A stretch of DNA of 64,000 nt from Bog-756 sp963828385 (GTDB lineage Bacteria; Actinomycetota; Acidimicrobiia; Acidimicrobiales; RAAP-2), in NCBI GenBank assembly GCA_963828385.1, contig CAWHEF010000002.1, forward strand, positions 1,612,001-1,676,000, in the 5' to 3' direction. The notes below the pieces were generated by a model, which did not search any database, had not been told where the DNA came from, and saw nothing but the letters and a program-made list of their open reading frames with translations. The position numbers were made by a program, and so were the translations under genes. This document shows, in pieces, positions 20,917 to 29,862 of this stretch; position 1 is the first letter of the stretch; each line of letters starts with the position of its first letter.

Positions 20917-23547
20917 TCACCCGTCGCGGAGCGACGCACCGTGCCGTTCGGTCACGGTGGCGATGCAGGTGCCACGTAGCGCGGCGACCTCCTCCTCGGT
21001 CAGCGTGTGGTCGAGTGCGCAGAATCGCAGGTGGAATGCGAGGTTCCGGGATCCTTCTTCGACGGGGGGGCCCCGGTAGACGTCGAAGAGAGCGACCGAA
21101 TGGAGGAGGTCGCCGCCCGAGGCCCGTAGGGTCCGCTCGATGGCGCCGGCCGGGATCTCGTCACGGACTACGAATGCCAGGTCGATGTCGGCCGACGGGA
21201 ACCTGCTGACCGGGCGCGCCTCTTGGGCGAGGCGCGGGGCGCGTTCCGGGTCGAGCAGCACTCCGAGATCGAGGTCGAGCCAGCCCAGGCGGCGGGGCCG
21301 GCCCTCGGCGTCCAACAGGCCGATCTCGGCCACCGCGGCGGGATGGAGTTCCCCGACCGTGCCGATGATCGTCAGGGTGTCCACGGCCCGCACTGCCGCC
21401 GACCGGTACGGATGAAGCGTGGCACTCGCCGGGGCACCCGGCCCGACGGTCTCCATCTCCCAATCGGCGAGGCGGACCGCCTCGGCCACCATCCGCCAGG
21501 CATTGACCGCAGTCCAGGCATCGTCGCCGTCGCCGGCGAACACGGCACTCATGCGCTCGGTCATCGTGACCGCAGGCTCCTCTCCCGACTCCGGTCGTGC
21601 CCGGTCGGCTTGTGGCTTCGGTGGGCTCGGCGAAGGCTGGAACACCGTGCCGACCTCGAAGAACCGGACCGCACCCTGACGTCTGTCGGCGTTGTAGGCG
21701 ACGGCGCGCACCAGGCCCGGCATCATCGAGGATCGCAGGTACCGCTCCGACTCGACCAGTGGGTTGGTGACCTCGACATAGGGCGGCTCGAACCCCGCTA
21801 CGAGCTCGTCGGACGCGGTGACGAACGTCGCCGTCCAGGCCTCGATCGAGCCCAAGCCCGACAGAAGGCCTTTCACCAGGCGGCGTTCCCTCTGATAGCG
21901 GGACAACCGGCCCGGCTGCGGCCAGGAGGGCATCCGTCGGACCAGGCGCGAGTACCCGTAGATGCGGGCCACCTCCTCGGCGATGTCGGCCTCGCCCATG
22001 GGGTCGGGGCGGATGTCAGGCCGTCTGGTGGGCACGACGACCTGGAAGGTCCTGGCGCCGCCACCGTCCTCGCTGGCATCGCTCCCGCCGACCTCGGGGT
22101 GGGTCCCCCTCCGATCCGACTCGCTCGTGTCATGCCCGTCCCGTTCGAAGCGGAACCCGAGGGGAGAGATCAGCTCCTCGACCATGTCGCCACCGAACTC
22201 CGTGCCGAGCAGCGCGTTGACCCGGTCCCTTCCGACGGTCACCCGGACGGGAGTGGGCACGGTGCCTCGTGCGTCCAGTACGCCTGACGCGACGGACATC
22301 GACGGTCCTCCCGACAAGGACAGCAGCTCGCAATACCGCTCGGCGGCACGATCGATGCCGGCCGGGTCACATCCCCGTTCGAACCGAGCCGAAGCCTCGG
22401 TCCTGAGACGCAGCCGTTTGGACGTTCGGGCGATGGCCATCGGCGCGAAGTAGGCGGACTCGAGGAGGACGCGCCGGGTCGAACCGCTGATCTCGGAGGA
22501 TGCACCACCCATGATTCCACCGATCCCGACCGGATCGCCCTCGGCGTCACAGATCAGACAGTCCTGTCCGCTGTCTCCGAGCCCCGGCCCCGCTTCACCG
22601 AGCGGGCGGACCACCCCGTCCAATGTCGTCATCGACTCGCCGGCAACGGCACTCCGCACCAGCAGGCCGCGGCCGGGAAGCAGATCGAGATCGTAGGGAT
22701 GGGTGGGCTGACCCAGCTCCAGCATCACGTAGTTCGACGCATCGACCACATTGTTGATGGGACGCATGCCTGCCCTGGTCAGCCGGCGGGCGATCCACTG
22801 CGGCGACGGGCCGACGACGACATCGAGCACGACCCGACCGGTGAAGCGTGGGCAGAGTTCGAAGTCCTCGACCTGCACCGAGGCGAGCGACTCCACCGGC
22901 ATGTCGCCCGCGAGCTCAACCCCACTTCGCACACCCTCGGCCCCTTCCCACTGAGCGACGGCTGCCGTGTCAGGAATGACGAACGGCAGCCCGAGGCGGG
23001 CAGCCACATCCCGAGCCACGCCCGAGATGCACAAGGCGTCGGGACGGTTCGCCTCAACTGCGACGTCGAAGATGACATCGGATTCGATCCCCAGCGCCGC
23101 CGTCAACGCCGCTCCCGGGGACGCGCCTTCCACGTCATCGAGGACGAGGATTCCCTCGCCGTCGTCAGAAAGTCCCAGTTCCCGGCCGGAACAGAGCATC
23201 CCGTTGGAGGCGACCCCTTTCATCTTGCGGCGGCCGATCTCGAACCCCCCGGGCAGCACCGACCCGACGGGCGCCAGAGGAACCAGGTCTCCTTCCTCGA
23301 AGTTCCAGGCTCCGCACACGACCTCGAGAGGGTCGCCTCCGGCATCGACCACGACTCGGCGGATCCGATCGGCACCCTCGATGGACGCGATGTGCTCCAC
23401 ACGAGCCACGACGATGTCGCCGAGCCCTTCACCGACGACCTCGATTCCCTCGACGACGAGCCCGAGATCATCCAGCGTCGCAGCGAGGGCTGCGGGCTCC
23501 CCTTCGAACGGAACGAAGTCCAAAAGCCAAGAAAGCGGGACGCGCAC
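20917..23547 (-). CDS. pheT: phenylalanyl-tRNA synthetase beta subunit
   Basis: PheT pairs with PheS in the alpha2-beta2 enzyme that charges tRNA-Phe. The start is GTG 23547 (VRVPLSWLLDFVPFEG), 32 bases after pheS; the frame is open upstream but that part is pheS sequence. The order is EMAP-II-like tRNA-binding domain (residues 40-150), B3/B4 editing domain, B5 domain and C-terminal anticodon-binding fold with RFPSADIDLAFVV. At 876 residues it is longer than the usual 800 because of low-complexity loops, for example near HDTSESDRRGTHPEVGG. No T-box or attenuator is visible upstream of the pair. Confidence 0.94.
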   Translation of the reverse strand: MRVPLSWLLDFVPFEGEPAALAATLDDLGLVVEGIEVVGEGLGDIVVARVEHIASIEGADRIRRVVVDAGGDPLEVVCGAWNFEEGDLVPLAPVGSVLPGGFEIGRRKMKGVASNGMLCSGRELGLSDDGEGILVLDDVEGASPGAALTAALGIESDVIFDVAVEANRPDALCISGVARDVAARLGLPFVIPDTAAVAQWEGAEGVRSGVELAGDMPVESLASVQVEDFELCPRFTGRVVLDVVVGPSPQWIARRLTRAGMRPINNVVDASNYVMLELGQPTHPYDLDLLPGRGLLVRSAVAGESMTTLDGVVRPLGEAGPGLGDSGQDCLICDAEGDPVGIGGIMGGASSEISGSTRRVLLESAYFAPMAIARTSKRLRLRTEASARFERGCDPAGIDRAAERYCELLSLSGGPSMSVASGVLDARGTVPTPVRVTVGRDRVNALLGTEFGGDMVEELISPLGFRFERDGHDTSESDRRGTHPEVGGSDASEDGGGARTFQVVVPTRRPDIRPDPMGEADIAEEVARIYGYSRLVRRMPSWPQPGRLSRYQRERRLVKGLLSGLGSIEAWTATFVTASDELVAGFEPPYVEVTNPLVESERYLRSSMMPGLVRAVAYNADRRQGAVRFFEVGTVFQPSPSPPKPQADRARPESGEEPAVTMTERMSAVFAGDGDDAWTAVNAWRMVAEAVRLADWEMETVGPGAPASATLHPYRSAAVRAVDTLTIIGTVGELHPAAVAEIGLLDAEGRPRRLGWLDLDLGVLLDPERAPRLAQEARPVSRFPSADIDLAFVVRDEIPAGAIERTLRASGGDLLHSVALFDVYRGPPVEEGSRNLAFHLRFCALDHTLTEEEVAALRGTCIATVTERHGASLRDG

Positions 23548-23579
23548 GGCCTTCCTCAGTCTCCTCTCTGGACAGCCGG

Positions 23580-24671
23580 TCAGAACTGCCGGAGGAACCG
23601 GACGTCGTTCTCGATGAGCAGCCGCATGTCGGAGATCTGATGGCGCATCTGGGCGCACCGATCGATCCCGAAACCGAAGGCGAACCCGCTCCATATGGCG
23701 GGATCGATACCGACAGCCTCGAAGACGGCGGGGTCGACCATCCCGCACCCCCCGAGCTCGATCCACCCCGTCTGCGAGCAGGTCCGGCATCCAGTGCCGA
23801 GACAGATCGTGCAGGTGACCTCGAGCTCGGCCGACGGCTCGGTGAACGGAAAGTACGCGGGCCGCAGTCGCGAGTGGATCTCTGGACCGAAGTAGGCGGT
23901 CGTGAACGTCTCGATCGTTCCGCCGAGGTCGGCGAAGCTGATCGACTCGTCGACGACGAGCCCCTCGATCTGATGGAAGACGGGCAGGTGGCGGGCGTCG
24001 GGAGTGTCGCGTCGGTAGCACCGGCCGGGCGTGACGGCGTGTATCGGGAGGCCGTTTTCTGCCACCGCCTCTTCCATGAGGTGGATCTGCACCGGAGAGG
24101 TATGGGTGCGCAGGAGTACCGTCTCCGGTTCGCCGAGATCGAGATAAAACGTGTCGTACATGGTCCGGGCCGGATGTGCCGGCGGCATGTTCAGAGCGCC
24201 GAAGTTGAACCAGTCCGTCTCGATCTCGGGACCTTCGGCCACCTCGAATCCCATGCCCACGAAGACGTCCTCGAGCTCCTGGGTGGTCTGGGTCACCAGG
24301 TTCGTATGGCCGTGCTGGATGGCGGCCGGCACGGAACCGGGGAGGAACTCGGTGAGGTCGGCCCGGTCGGCGAGAAGCTCGGCTTCGAGGTCTCGCCGGG
24401 CGATCTCGCCCTTCCGCTCGGTGAGGAGCTCCTCGACTGTGGACCGGGCCTCTTGCAGCCGCCGTCCCAACAGCCTGCGCTCATCGGGATCGAGTTGACC
24501 GAGCCCCCGGCTGGCCTGGGCGAGCGCCGACCTCTTGCCGGTGAGCGCTGTCGCGACCTCGCGTAGCTGCCCGGCGGTCGCGGCCCCGGCCACGGCGGTG
24601 CGGGCCGACTCGACGAGCCCGTCGACATCCAGCTCAATGGTCACGACGGAGCCTGACGGTTGCGTTTCCAT
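23580..24671 (-). CDS. pheS: phenylalanyl-tRNA synthetase alpha subunit
   Basis: PheS carries the class II catalytic core. The 363-residue protein has an N-terminal coiled-coil (residues 10-95), motif 2 (RCYRRDTPDARHLPVFHQIEG) and motif 3 (GFAFGFGIDRCAQMRH). A four-cysteine cluster (CTICLGTGCRTC) sits in the loop before GWIELGGCGMV, as in many actinobacterial and low-GC enzymes, and may bind zinc. It is followed directly by pheT. Confidence 0.95.
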   Translation of the reverse strand: METQPSGSVVTIELDVDGLVESARTAVAGAATAGQLREVATALTGKRSALAQASRGLGQLDPDERRLLGRRLQEARSTVEELLTERKGEIARRDLEAELLADRADLTEFLPGSVPAAIQHGHTNLVTQTTQELEDVFVGMGFEVAEGPEIETDWFNFGALNMPPAHPARTMYDTFYLDLGEPETVLLRTHTSPVQIHLMEEAVAENGLPIHAVTPGRCYRRDTPDARHLPVFHQIEGLVVDESISFADLGGTIETFTTAYFGPEIHSRLRPAYFPFTEPSAELEVTCTICLGTGCRTCSQTGWIELGGCGMVDPAVFEAVGIDPAIWSGFAFGFGIDRCAQMRHQISDMRLLIENDVRFLRQF

Positions 24672-24707
24672 TGTCGAGATCGTAGAGGGCCGGTGAGCAC
24701 CTCGGTC

Positions 24708-25628
24708 TCATGCTCCACCACCGCCTCCCGTCTGCGCCGGCGACCCCCGACGCCGCTGACGCACCGCCTCGAAGCAGATCACGCCGGCGGCAACGCTTAC
24801 GTTCAGGGACTCCGCGCTCCCGACGATCGGAACGGAGACCAGCTCGTCCAGGGCCTGAGTCACGGCGGGCTGGAGCCCTGCAGCCTCGTTTCCGAGCACG
24901 ACCGCCACCGGTCGGCGCCAGTCGAAGGACGCATAGTCGGTGCCACCGTGGGCGGTGGCTCCCACGATCGAGAGTCCAGCGCCCTGGAGCCGTTCGATCG
25001 ACGTGACTGCGTCGCCTCCGGCGACGACAGCGACGTTGAACAGCGAGCCGGCCGAGGATCGAACGACCTTGGGGTTCGTCGGGTCTACCGTCCCGTCACA
25101 GCAGATCACCCCCGCAGAACCGGCGGCGTCAGACGTACGGATGATGGTCCCGGCGTTTCCCGGATCCCGCACGTCGACCAACACCACCACCATCGGTGGG
25201 GCCGGTCCCGTGTCACCAGCTTCGTTTCCGGCAGCATCGCCGCCCGTCGGGCGGCCCGGTCCGACCGGCGAGGCGGCATCGAGCACAGTGACGAGCTCGC
25301 CCAGTTGCATCGGCCGGTATCCCACGACGGCCAGAACAGGCTGCGGAGACACCGTACCGGCGATCCGTTCCAGAACTCCGGGTTCGATGTCGAAGACGCG
25401 CACACCGCTTGCGAATACGCGCTCCACTGCCTGGGAGGCGGCGCGATTGGAGCGTCCCTCTGGAGACACGTACACAGCCTCGATGGGGGCGCCTGCGAGG
25501 AATGCCGCCGTAAGGAGCTCCGCGCCTTCGACGACCAACACGCCCTCGGCGGACCGCTGGCTCCTCTTGCGCAGGAGCTTCCGGACGCGACGGATCCGGT
25601 GGTGCGTCGGCCCGAGTCGCTGGTTCAG
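24708..25628 (-). CDS. TrmH/SpoU-family RNA 2'-O-methyltransferase
   Basis: The protein has the SPOUT fold signature: VVVLVDVRDPGNAGTIIRTSDA (motif 1 region), VVLGNEAAGL (motif 2) and VPIVGSAESLNVSVAAGV (motif 3). It probably methylates a ribose in rRNA or tRNA; the exact target cannot be read. The first GTG (25541) would drop the conserved N-terminal segment HHRIRRVRKLLRKRSQRSAEG, so I extend it to a CTG at 25628 that overlaps the rplT stop as CTGA. That start is a guess. The position between rplT and pheS matches many actinobacterial genomes. Confidence 0.85.
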   Translation of the reverse strand: MNQRLGPTHHRIRRVRKLLRKRSQRSAEGVLVVEGAELLTAAFLAGAPIEAVYVSPEGRSNRAASQAVERVFASGVRVFDIEPGVLERIAGTVSPQPVLAVVGYRPMQLGELVTVLDAASPVGPGRPTGGDAAGNEAGDTGPAPPMVVVLVDVRDPGNAGTIIRTSDAAGSAGVICCDGTVDPTNPKVVRSSAGSLFNVAVVAGGDAVTSIERLQGAGLSIVGATAHGGTDYASFDWRRPVAVVLGNEAAGLQPAVTQALDELVSVPIVGSAESLNVSVAAGVICFEAVRQRRRGSPAQTGGGGGA

Positions 25629-26083
25629 GAACCCGCCTTCGCTGCCGTTTCTTCCGCAGGCTCGACCGCCTGTGCCCGCTCGGCCTTGTCCGCCGAGGGT
25701 GCGGCCTTGTCCCCCGGCGGGGCGGCCTCGGCCAGGGCCGAGTTGGCCGTCTCGACCAAGGAGGCGAACGCCTCAGGCTCGGACACTGCCAGATCGGCCA
25801 GCACCTTCCGGTCGACCTCGACCCCTGCCCGATGCAGTCCGGCGATGAACCTGCTGTAGCTGATGCCGTTCAACCGGGCGGCAGCGTTGATCCGTTGGAT
25901 CCACAGCTGCCGGAAGTCACCCTTGCGCGCCCGGCGGTCGCGGTAGGCGTACTGCATCGAGCGCATCACCTGCTCGTTGGCGGCGCGGAACGAACGGCTC
26001 TTGTTGCCGTAGTAGCCCTGCGCCTGCTCGAGAACGGCGCGGTGGTGCTTCTTGGCATGAACTGCGCGCTTCACTCGGGCCAT
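25625..26083 (-). CDS. rplT: 50S ribosomal protein L20
   Basis: The first 115 residues are a complete L20 (MARVKRAVHAKKHHRAVLEQ, YYGNKSRSFRAANEQVM, RDRRARKGDFRQLWIQRINA). A C-terminal tail of about 35 residues rich in Ala, Glu and Lys extends past the family's normal end. The start is ATG 26083 with a strong AAAGGAG site. L20 binds 23S early in 50S assembly. Confidence 0.96.
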   Translation of the reverse strand: MARVKRAVHAKKHHRAVLEQAQGYYGNKSRSFRAANEQVMRSMQYAYRDRRARKGDFRQLWIQRINAAARLNGISYSRFIAGLHRAGVEVDRKVLADLAVSEPEAFASLVETANSALAEAAPPGDKAAPSADKAERAQAVEPAEETAAKAGS

Positions 26084-26342
26084 GAGGTGCTCCTTTGTCG
26101 TTGGGTCCGTGTTGGATTGTCGTTGCTTCCGTGTGAGGGGGACCGGCGCACGGCCCGCCCGGTCGCCCTGGGTCCGCCGCAGTCTGTCCCGAACGCCGTT
26201 CACCGGGCACACCCTGATGGTTTCGCCATCAACAGGTTCGGTGGCGCCTGGCTGCTCGTCGGGCAGCTCGTGGGTTGCCGCCGAAGGATCCGTGCTCAGG
26301 CAGGCGACAAGGGCCTCCCCGGTGCACCTGCCGGCGTCGCGC
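26084..26342 (-). other. unusually long rpmI-rplT spacer
   Basis: This 259-nt gap separates two genes that are normally 20-60 nt apart. The L20 frame is open through it but the translation shows no known domain. It could hold an extra promoter or an autoregulatory mRNA structure; I see no definite element. Confidence 0.4.
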
Positions 26343-26537
26343 TCAGCCGCCGAGCATGCGTTTGACCTGCCGGGCATCGCCCGGGGCGAAGGAGGTCTCT
26401 CGCCCGAGACGGCGCTTTCTCGTGCTCGACTTGTGCTCCAGGAGGTGGGAGCGGAAGGCCTTCCGTCGCCGCATGCGACCGGTCCCGGTCAGCTTGACCC
26501 GCTTGCGGGCTCCGCGGTCACTCTTCATCTTCGGCAT
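26343..26537 (-). CDS. rpmI: 50S ribosomal protein L35
   Basis: This is a 64-residue basic protein, MPKMKSDRGARKRVKLTGTG to RQVKRMLGG, typical of L35. The start is ATG 26537 with AAAGG upstream, five bases after the infC stop. An upstream extension in the same frame is infC sequence. Confidence 0.95.
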   Translation of the reverse strand: MPKMKSDRGARKRVKLTGTGRMRRRKAFRSHLLEHKSSTRKRRLGRETSFAPGDARQVKRMLGG

Positions 26538-26541
26538 GATG

Positions 26542-27270
26542 TCAACCTTTTCCTTCGTCGCTCGCCCCGTTGGCACTTGCCGTCGCTGACCGGGTCTCGC
26601 TGGCGGCGGGGACAGGGGACTGTTCCCTGGTCTCCCCGTCGGGTTCCGGAGCGGTCGGCGCCCTCGCGGGGGACCGCGATTGCGCCGACCCGTTCTGGCT
26701 CGCACCATCGGGGTCGCCGGCCTTGGAAGCTGCGGACTGCTTGGCCCGCTTGTCTGGCGCCAGCACCATCACCATGTTGCGTCCGTCGAGGCGCGGCACC
26801 GACTCCGGCTTTCCCACCCCCTCCATCTGGTCGGCGATCCGGTCCAGGATCTTCTTCCCGAGCTCGGGGTGGTAGACCTCGCGGCCCCTGAACATGATGG
26901 TGATCTTGACCTTGTGGCCCTCCTCGAGGAACTTGGAGACCTGACGCGTCTTCGTCTCGAAGTCGCCGTCGCCAATCTTCGGCCGGTACTTCATCTCCTT
27001 GATGCCGACATGGACGGCCTTGCGTCGGGACTCCTTCGCCCGCTGGGCGGCATCGAACTTGTACTTCCCGTAGTCCATGATCCTGCAGACCGGTGGGCTG
27101 GCCCCGGGGGCCACCTCCACGAGGTCGAGGTCAAGGTCGCGGGCGATGGTAAGAGCCTCGGGGAGAAGCTTGATCCCCAGCTGCTCACCTTCCGGATCGA
27201 CGAGACGCACCTCGCGGGCGCGGATGCGGTCGTTGATGCGGGGTTCGCTGGTGGTGGCGGTGGCGGCTAT
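26542..27270 (-). CDS. infC: translation initiation factor IF-3 with a putative AUA start codon
   Basis: IF-3 checks start-codon pairing on the 30S subunit. The conserved N-domain includes SEPRINDRIRAREVRLVDPEGEQLGI and the C-domain KIGDGDFETKTRQVSKFLEEGHKVKI and VYHPELGKKIL. No ATG, GTG or TTG lies before the conserved EPRIN segment in the open frame; the only suitable codon is ATA at 27270, nine bases after GGGAG. IF-3 genes commonly use AUU, AUC or AUA starts because the factor represses its own mRNA. A tail of about 65 Ala/Ser/Pro-rich residues extends past the usual end. Confidence 0.93.
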   Translation of the reverse strand: MAATATTSEPRINDRIRAREVRLVDPEGEQLGIKLLPEALTIARDLDLDLVEVAPGASPPVCRIMDYGKYKFDAAQRAKESRRKAVHVGIKEMKYRPKIGDGDFETKTRQVSKFLEEGHKVKITIMFRGREVYHPELGKKILDRIADQMEGVGKPESVPRLDGRNMVMVLAPDKRAKQSAASKAGDPDGASQNGSAQSRSPARAPTAPEPDGETREQSPVPAASETRSATASANGASDEGKG

Positions 27271-27434
27271 TCGACTTCTCTCCCTGTTCTCGGGTCACGG
27301 ACCTCCCGTGCCCTGCAGTAAGGAGCGGAGCCGTCTTCGGTCCGTGCGTCTGGTACAGACACCGGTCGCCTCGACCCGGGCGCACAGAGACACAGCGTCG
27401 TGGCCGGGTGGGAGCACGCGCTCCGCTTCCTCGC

Positions 27435-27461
27435 GTTTCAGGCTTTAGGCTACCAGCCGTG
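27435..27461. promoter_or_regulatory. possible divergent promoters for infC and the DUF1844-like gene
   Basis: The near-palindrome TTTAGGCTACCA gives a -10-like TAGGCT on the plus strand seven bases before GTG 27459, which would make that mRNA leaderless, and TAGCCT on the minus strand facing infC with a leader of about 165 nt. No clear -35 boxes. Confidence 0.35.
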
Positions 27462-28124
27462 AGCTCGTTGTGGACCCCCGGAGGCGAACGGCCCGTTGGA
27501 CGACCGAGTGGCGGGAGCGGTCCCGGCGGGAGCGGTCCCGGCGGGAGCGGTCCCGGCGGGAGCAGCTCGGATCGAACAGGCCCGGGCCCGGGCGTCGCCG
27601 GCGGTGGGAGCACTCCTGACCGCCGGTCTCTGGACGGCGAGGTGGGCGACGAACTCTCGGACGAGCAGATTGCAGCCATGCGTGACGAGCTGGTCCGGGC
27701 CCCAGTCGAGGTCGTCGTGGCTAACCACTGCTACGGCCTCTTCGAGCTGGCGGCCGTCTATCTCTCCCAGCAGCCGCCCCTGTTGCCCCAGGCCAGCCTG
27801 GCCATCGATGCCCTCGGATCTCTGGTCGACGGACTACAAGGCCGTCTCGGCGAGGGGGAAGAGCAGCTGAAGGACGGGGTGACCCAGCTCCGACTGGCGT
27901 TCGTCCAGATCACCGGGGCCCAGCGAGCCGGGCAGGCCGCCGGCGCCGCTGCCGGGGTGAACGGCGGCCGAGCCACATCGTCCGCCTCTGATCGAGGCGA
28001 CGACGCGCCGGGCGGTGACTCCGGGCGAGGCGGATCGGGCAAATACCCCTCCCCCGTCGCCGACTCGGGTGGGACACCGGACCGGCCCCACTCCGGTGGG
28101 ACCGGAGCCGACACTGGCGAGTGA
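27459..28124 (+). CDS. DUF1844-like protein
   Basis: A GTG start at 27459 gives about 221 residues. The central part (LSDEQIAAMRDELVRAPVEV to GVTQLRLAFVQI) is a helical domain resembling DUF1844, which is often beside infC in actinobacteria; its role is unknown. The N-terminus has a Gly-Ser-Gly-Pro repeat encoded by 15-bp repeats (about 27515-27562), and the C-terminus is low-complexity. It is divergent from infC and overlaps the next gene. Confidence 0.7.
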   Translation: MSSLWTPGGERPVGRPSGGSGPGGSGPGGSGPGGSSSDRTGPGPGVAGGGSTPDRRSLDGEVGDELSDEQIAAMRDELVRAPVEVVVANHCYGLFELAAVYLSQQPPLLPQASLAIDALGSLVDGLQGRLGEGEEQLKDGVTQLRLAFVQITGAQRAGQAAGAAAGVNGGRATSSASDRGDDAPGGDSGRGGSGKYPSPVADSGGTPDRPHSGGTGADTGE

Positions 28125-29766
28125 CGCCGAGGGGGCCGGCACGGGCAGGCCCACCGGGGCGCCGGAGCCGGCGGGTCCGGCTTCGGGCACCCCGACGGGG
28201 GCGGCGAGCGGCGGCCCCATTGATCGACGCCGGCTGCGGAGCTTTCTCGGGCTCTCCATCGGCCTGATCGGACCACGGGCCAACCTCGCCATCTCGGGCG
28301 TGATCATCACGCTCTTCGTCCAGCAGCGGGCCCAGAGCGCGCTCGCCGTGACCTTCGCCCTCACCGCCGACCGGCTGGTGAGCTGGCTCACCTTTCCGAT
28401 CGGTGGCCGGTTCAGTGATCGGACTCGGAGCCGTGTCGGGCGACGAACTCCCTACATGGCCGGCAGCCTCATCCTCATGGGCGCCGCCACGTGGATGTTC
28501 ACCGTGGTCCAGGGATACTGGCTCCTCGTATTGATGATCGTGATTGCCGGGCAGGCGTCCGCCATCTTCACCCTCACCAACGTGGCCGTCGTGCCCGAGG
28601 TGTTCGGGCGTAGCCGGTGGCTCAAGGCGCTTTTGCTCACCACCGTCCTCGGCACCATCGCCAGCTGGGCGATCAAAGGCACGGTCATCGCATCGTGGAA
28701 GCAGAGCGACCCTGCCACGTGGAACCTGCCGTTCCAGGTGACAGCGGCGATCCTCGTGGCGGTGGGCCTGGCCGTCCTGGTGCTCGTCAGGGAGGCGCCG
28801 ACCGCTCGGCAGGGAGCCGAGGCCGACCGCAGGGTGCGAGCCCGTCCCACCCGGGACGAGGTCCGCGACATCCTGGCCGGGCCCAACGCCAGAGTGCTCA
28901 TCGGCGGTTCGCTCCTGTTCTGGTCAGGCGTGGGGTCTACGGCGTACGTGGCCATCCTTTTCTTCCAACGCGTCCTGCACGCAGGAGCCAGCGCCCAGAC
29001 CGTCGCCGGCCTCGTCTCGGGGATCCCGTTGTTCTTCGTCGGGATCGCCCTCGGCGTTCCGCTCAGCCGGAAGCTGACCCCGATGCAACTGGCGATCGGC
29101 GCACCGCTGCTCGGAGCGGTGCTGTCGGGAGTCCAGTACTTCGACACCCACCTCTGGCAAGCGGTCGTGCTCGCCTTCATCGGCGCCCCGCTCATCGGTG
29201 CGTACGTGATCGTCATGGCGCCCCTGCTCCTTCGCCTGCTTCCCAGAGCCGGCGGCCTCGGCGAGCGGATCGGCGTCCTGCTGGCCCCGTTCAACCTCTG
29301 CAGCGTCGTGCTGGCCTATGTCGCCGCCATCGTCATCGATGCCACCGGGGACTACCGCCTGATCTGGCTGTTCCCGGCAGCCACCGGTCTGGCCCACGCC
29401 ACCGTCAACTGCTGGCTCAGGTACCCGTCCCGACAGCCGTCGAGCCCTGACATGGTCGGGAAGCTCTGGAGGTGGGGAATCGTGCAGGCGGAGTCGATGG
29501 CCGAGACCGGAATCGTGGCCGGGCTGCTGACCGCCCCCCTCCTCGGCGTGGTCTCCGCCGAGGACGCCGACAGTGCCGTCGTCGTGGACTTGGCCAGGGA
29601 CGTGCTCGGAAACCCCTACGACGACCTCCAGACGGCGGACGGGGAGGCCGGGACGGTAGACGCCGAGGCGGGTACGGCGACAGCGCAACGTGCGGATCCC
29701 GATGATGCCGAACGGAGCGCTGGGACAGGCACCGAGAGTGCCGGCCGACCGGGGTCGTCGACCTGA
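28015..29766 (+). CDS. MFS transporter (GPH-like)
   Basis: This is a membrane protein with about 12 hydrophobic segments between residues 75 and 490. The motif GRFSDRTRSRVGRRTPYMAG after the second or third segment matches the D-R-T-R-S-R-x-G-R-R signature of glycoside-pentoside-hexuronide and related major-facilitator proteins. The substrate is unknown. The first GTG (28015) gives a 110-nt overlap with the upstream gene and a low-complexity leader; GTG 28096 is an alternative start. A C-terminal tail of about 70 acidic residues lies after the last membrane segment. Confidence 0.8.
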   Translation: MTPGEADRANTPPPSPTRVGHRTGPTPVGPEPTLASDAEGAGTGRPTGAPEPAGPASGTPTGAASGGPIDRRRLRSFLGLSIGLIGPRANLAISGVIITLFVQQRAQSALAVTFALTADRLVSWLTFPIGGRFSDRTRSRVGRRTPYMAGSLILMGAATWMFTVVQGYWLLVLMIVIAGQASAIFTLTNVAVVPEVFGRSRWLKALLLTTVLGTIASWAIKGTVIASWKQSDPATWNLPFQVTAAILVAVGLAVLVLVREAPTARQGAEADRRVRARPTRDEVRDILAGPNARVLIGGSLLFWSGVGSTAYVAILFFQRVLHAGASAQTVAGLVSGIPLFFVGIALGVPLSRKLTPMQLAIGAPLLGAVLSGVQYFDTHLWQAVVLAFIGAPLIGAYVIVMAPLLLRLLPRAGGLGERIGVLLAPFNLCSVVLAYVAAIVIDATGDYRLIWLFPAATGLAHATVNCWLRYPSRQPSSPDMVGKLWRWGIVQAESMAETGIVAGLLTAPLLGVVSAEDADSAVVVDLARDVLGNPYDDLQTADGEAGTVDAEAGTATAQRADPDDAERSAGTGTESAGRPGSST

Positions 29767-29768
29767 GC

Positions 29769-29787
29769 GGCGACCCTGCAGGTCGCC
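29769..29787 (+). terminator. hairpin between convergent genes
   Basis: This is a perfect 7-bp stem GGCGACC/GGTCGCC with a five-base loop, directly after the transporter stop. There is no T-run. It could act in both directions for the convergent transcripts. Confidence 0.5.
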
Positions 29788-29862
29788 TCGGGCCGAGCAG
29801 CCTCTGGGTTCCTCATGTTGGTGCTGGCGACCACCTGGGCCCAGTGGGGCAAAGGGGTGATG

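Noticed and set aside
24672..24707. T-box or attenuator controlling pheST
   Set aside because: Only 36 bases lie between trmH and pheS; no room for a T-box.
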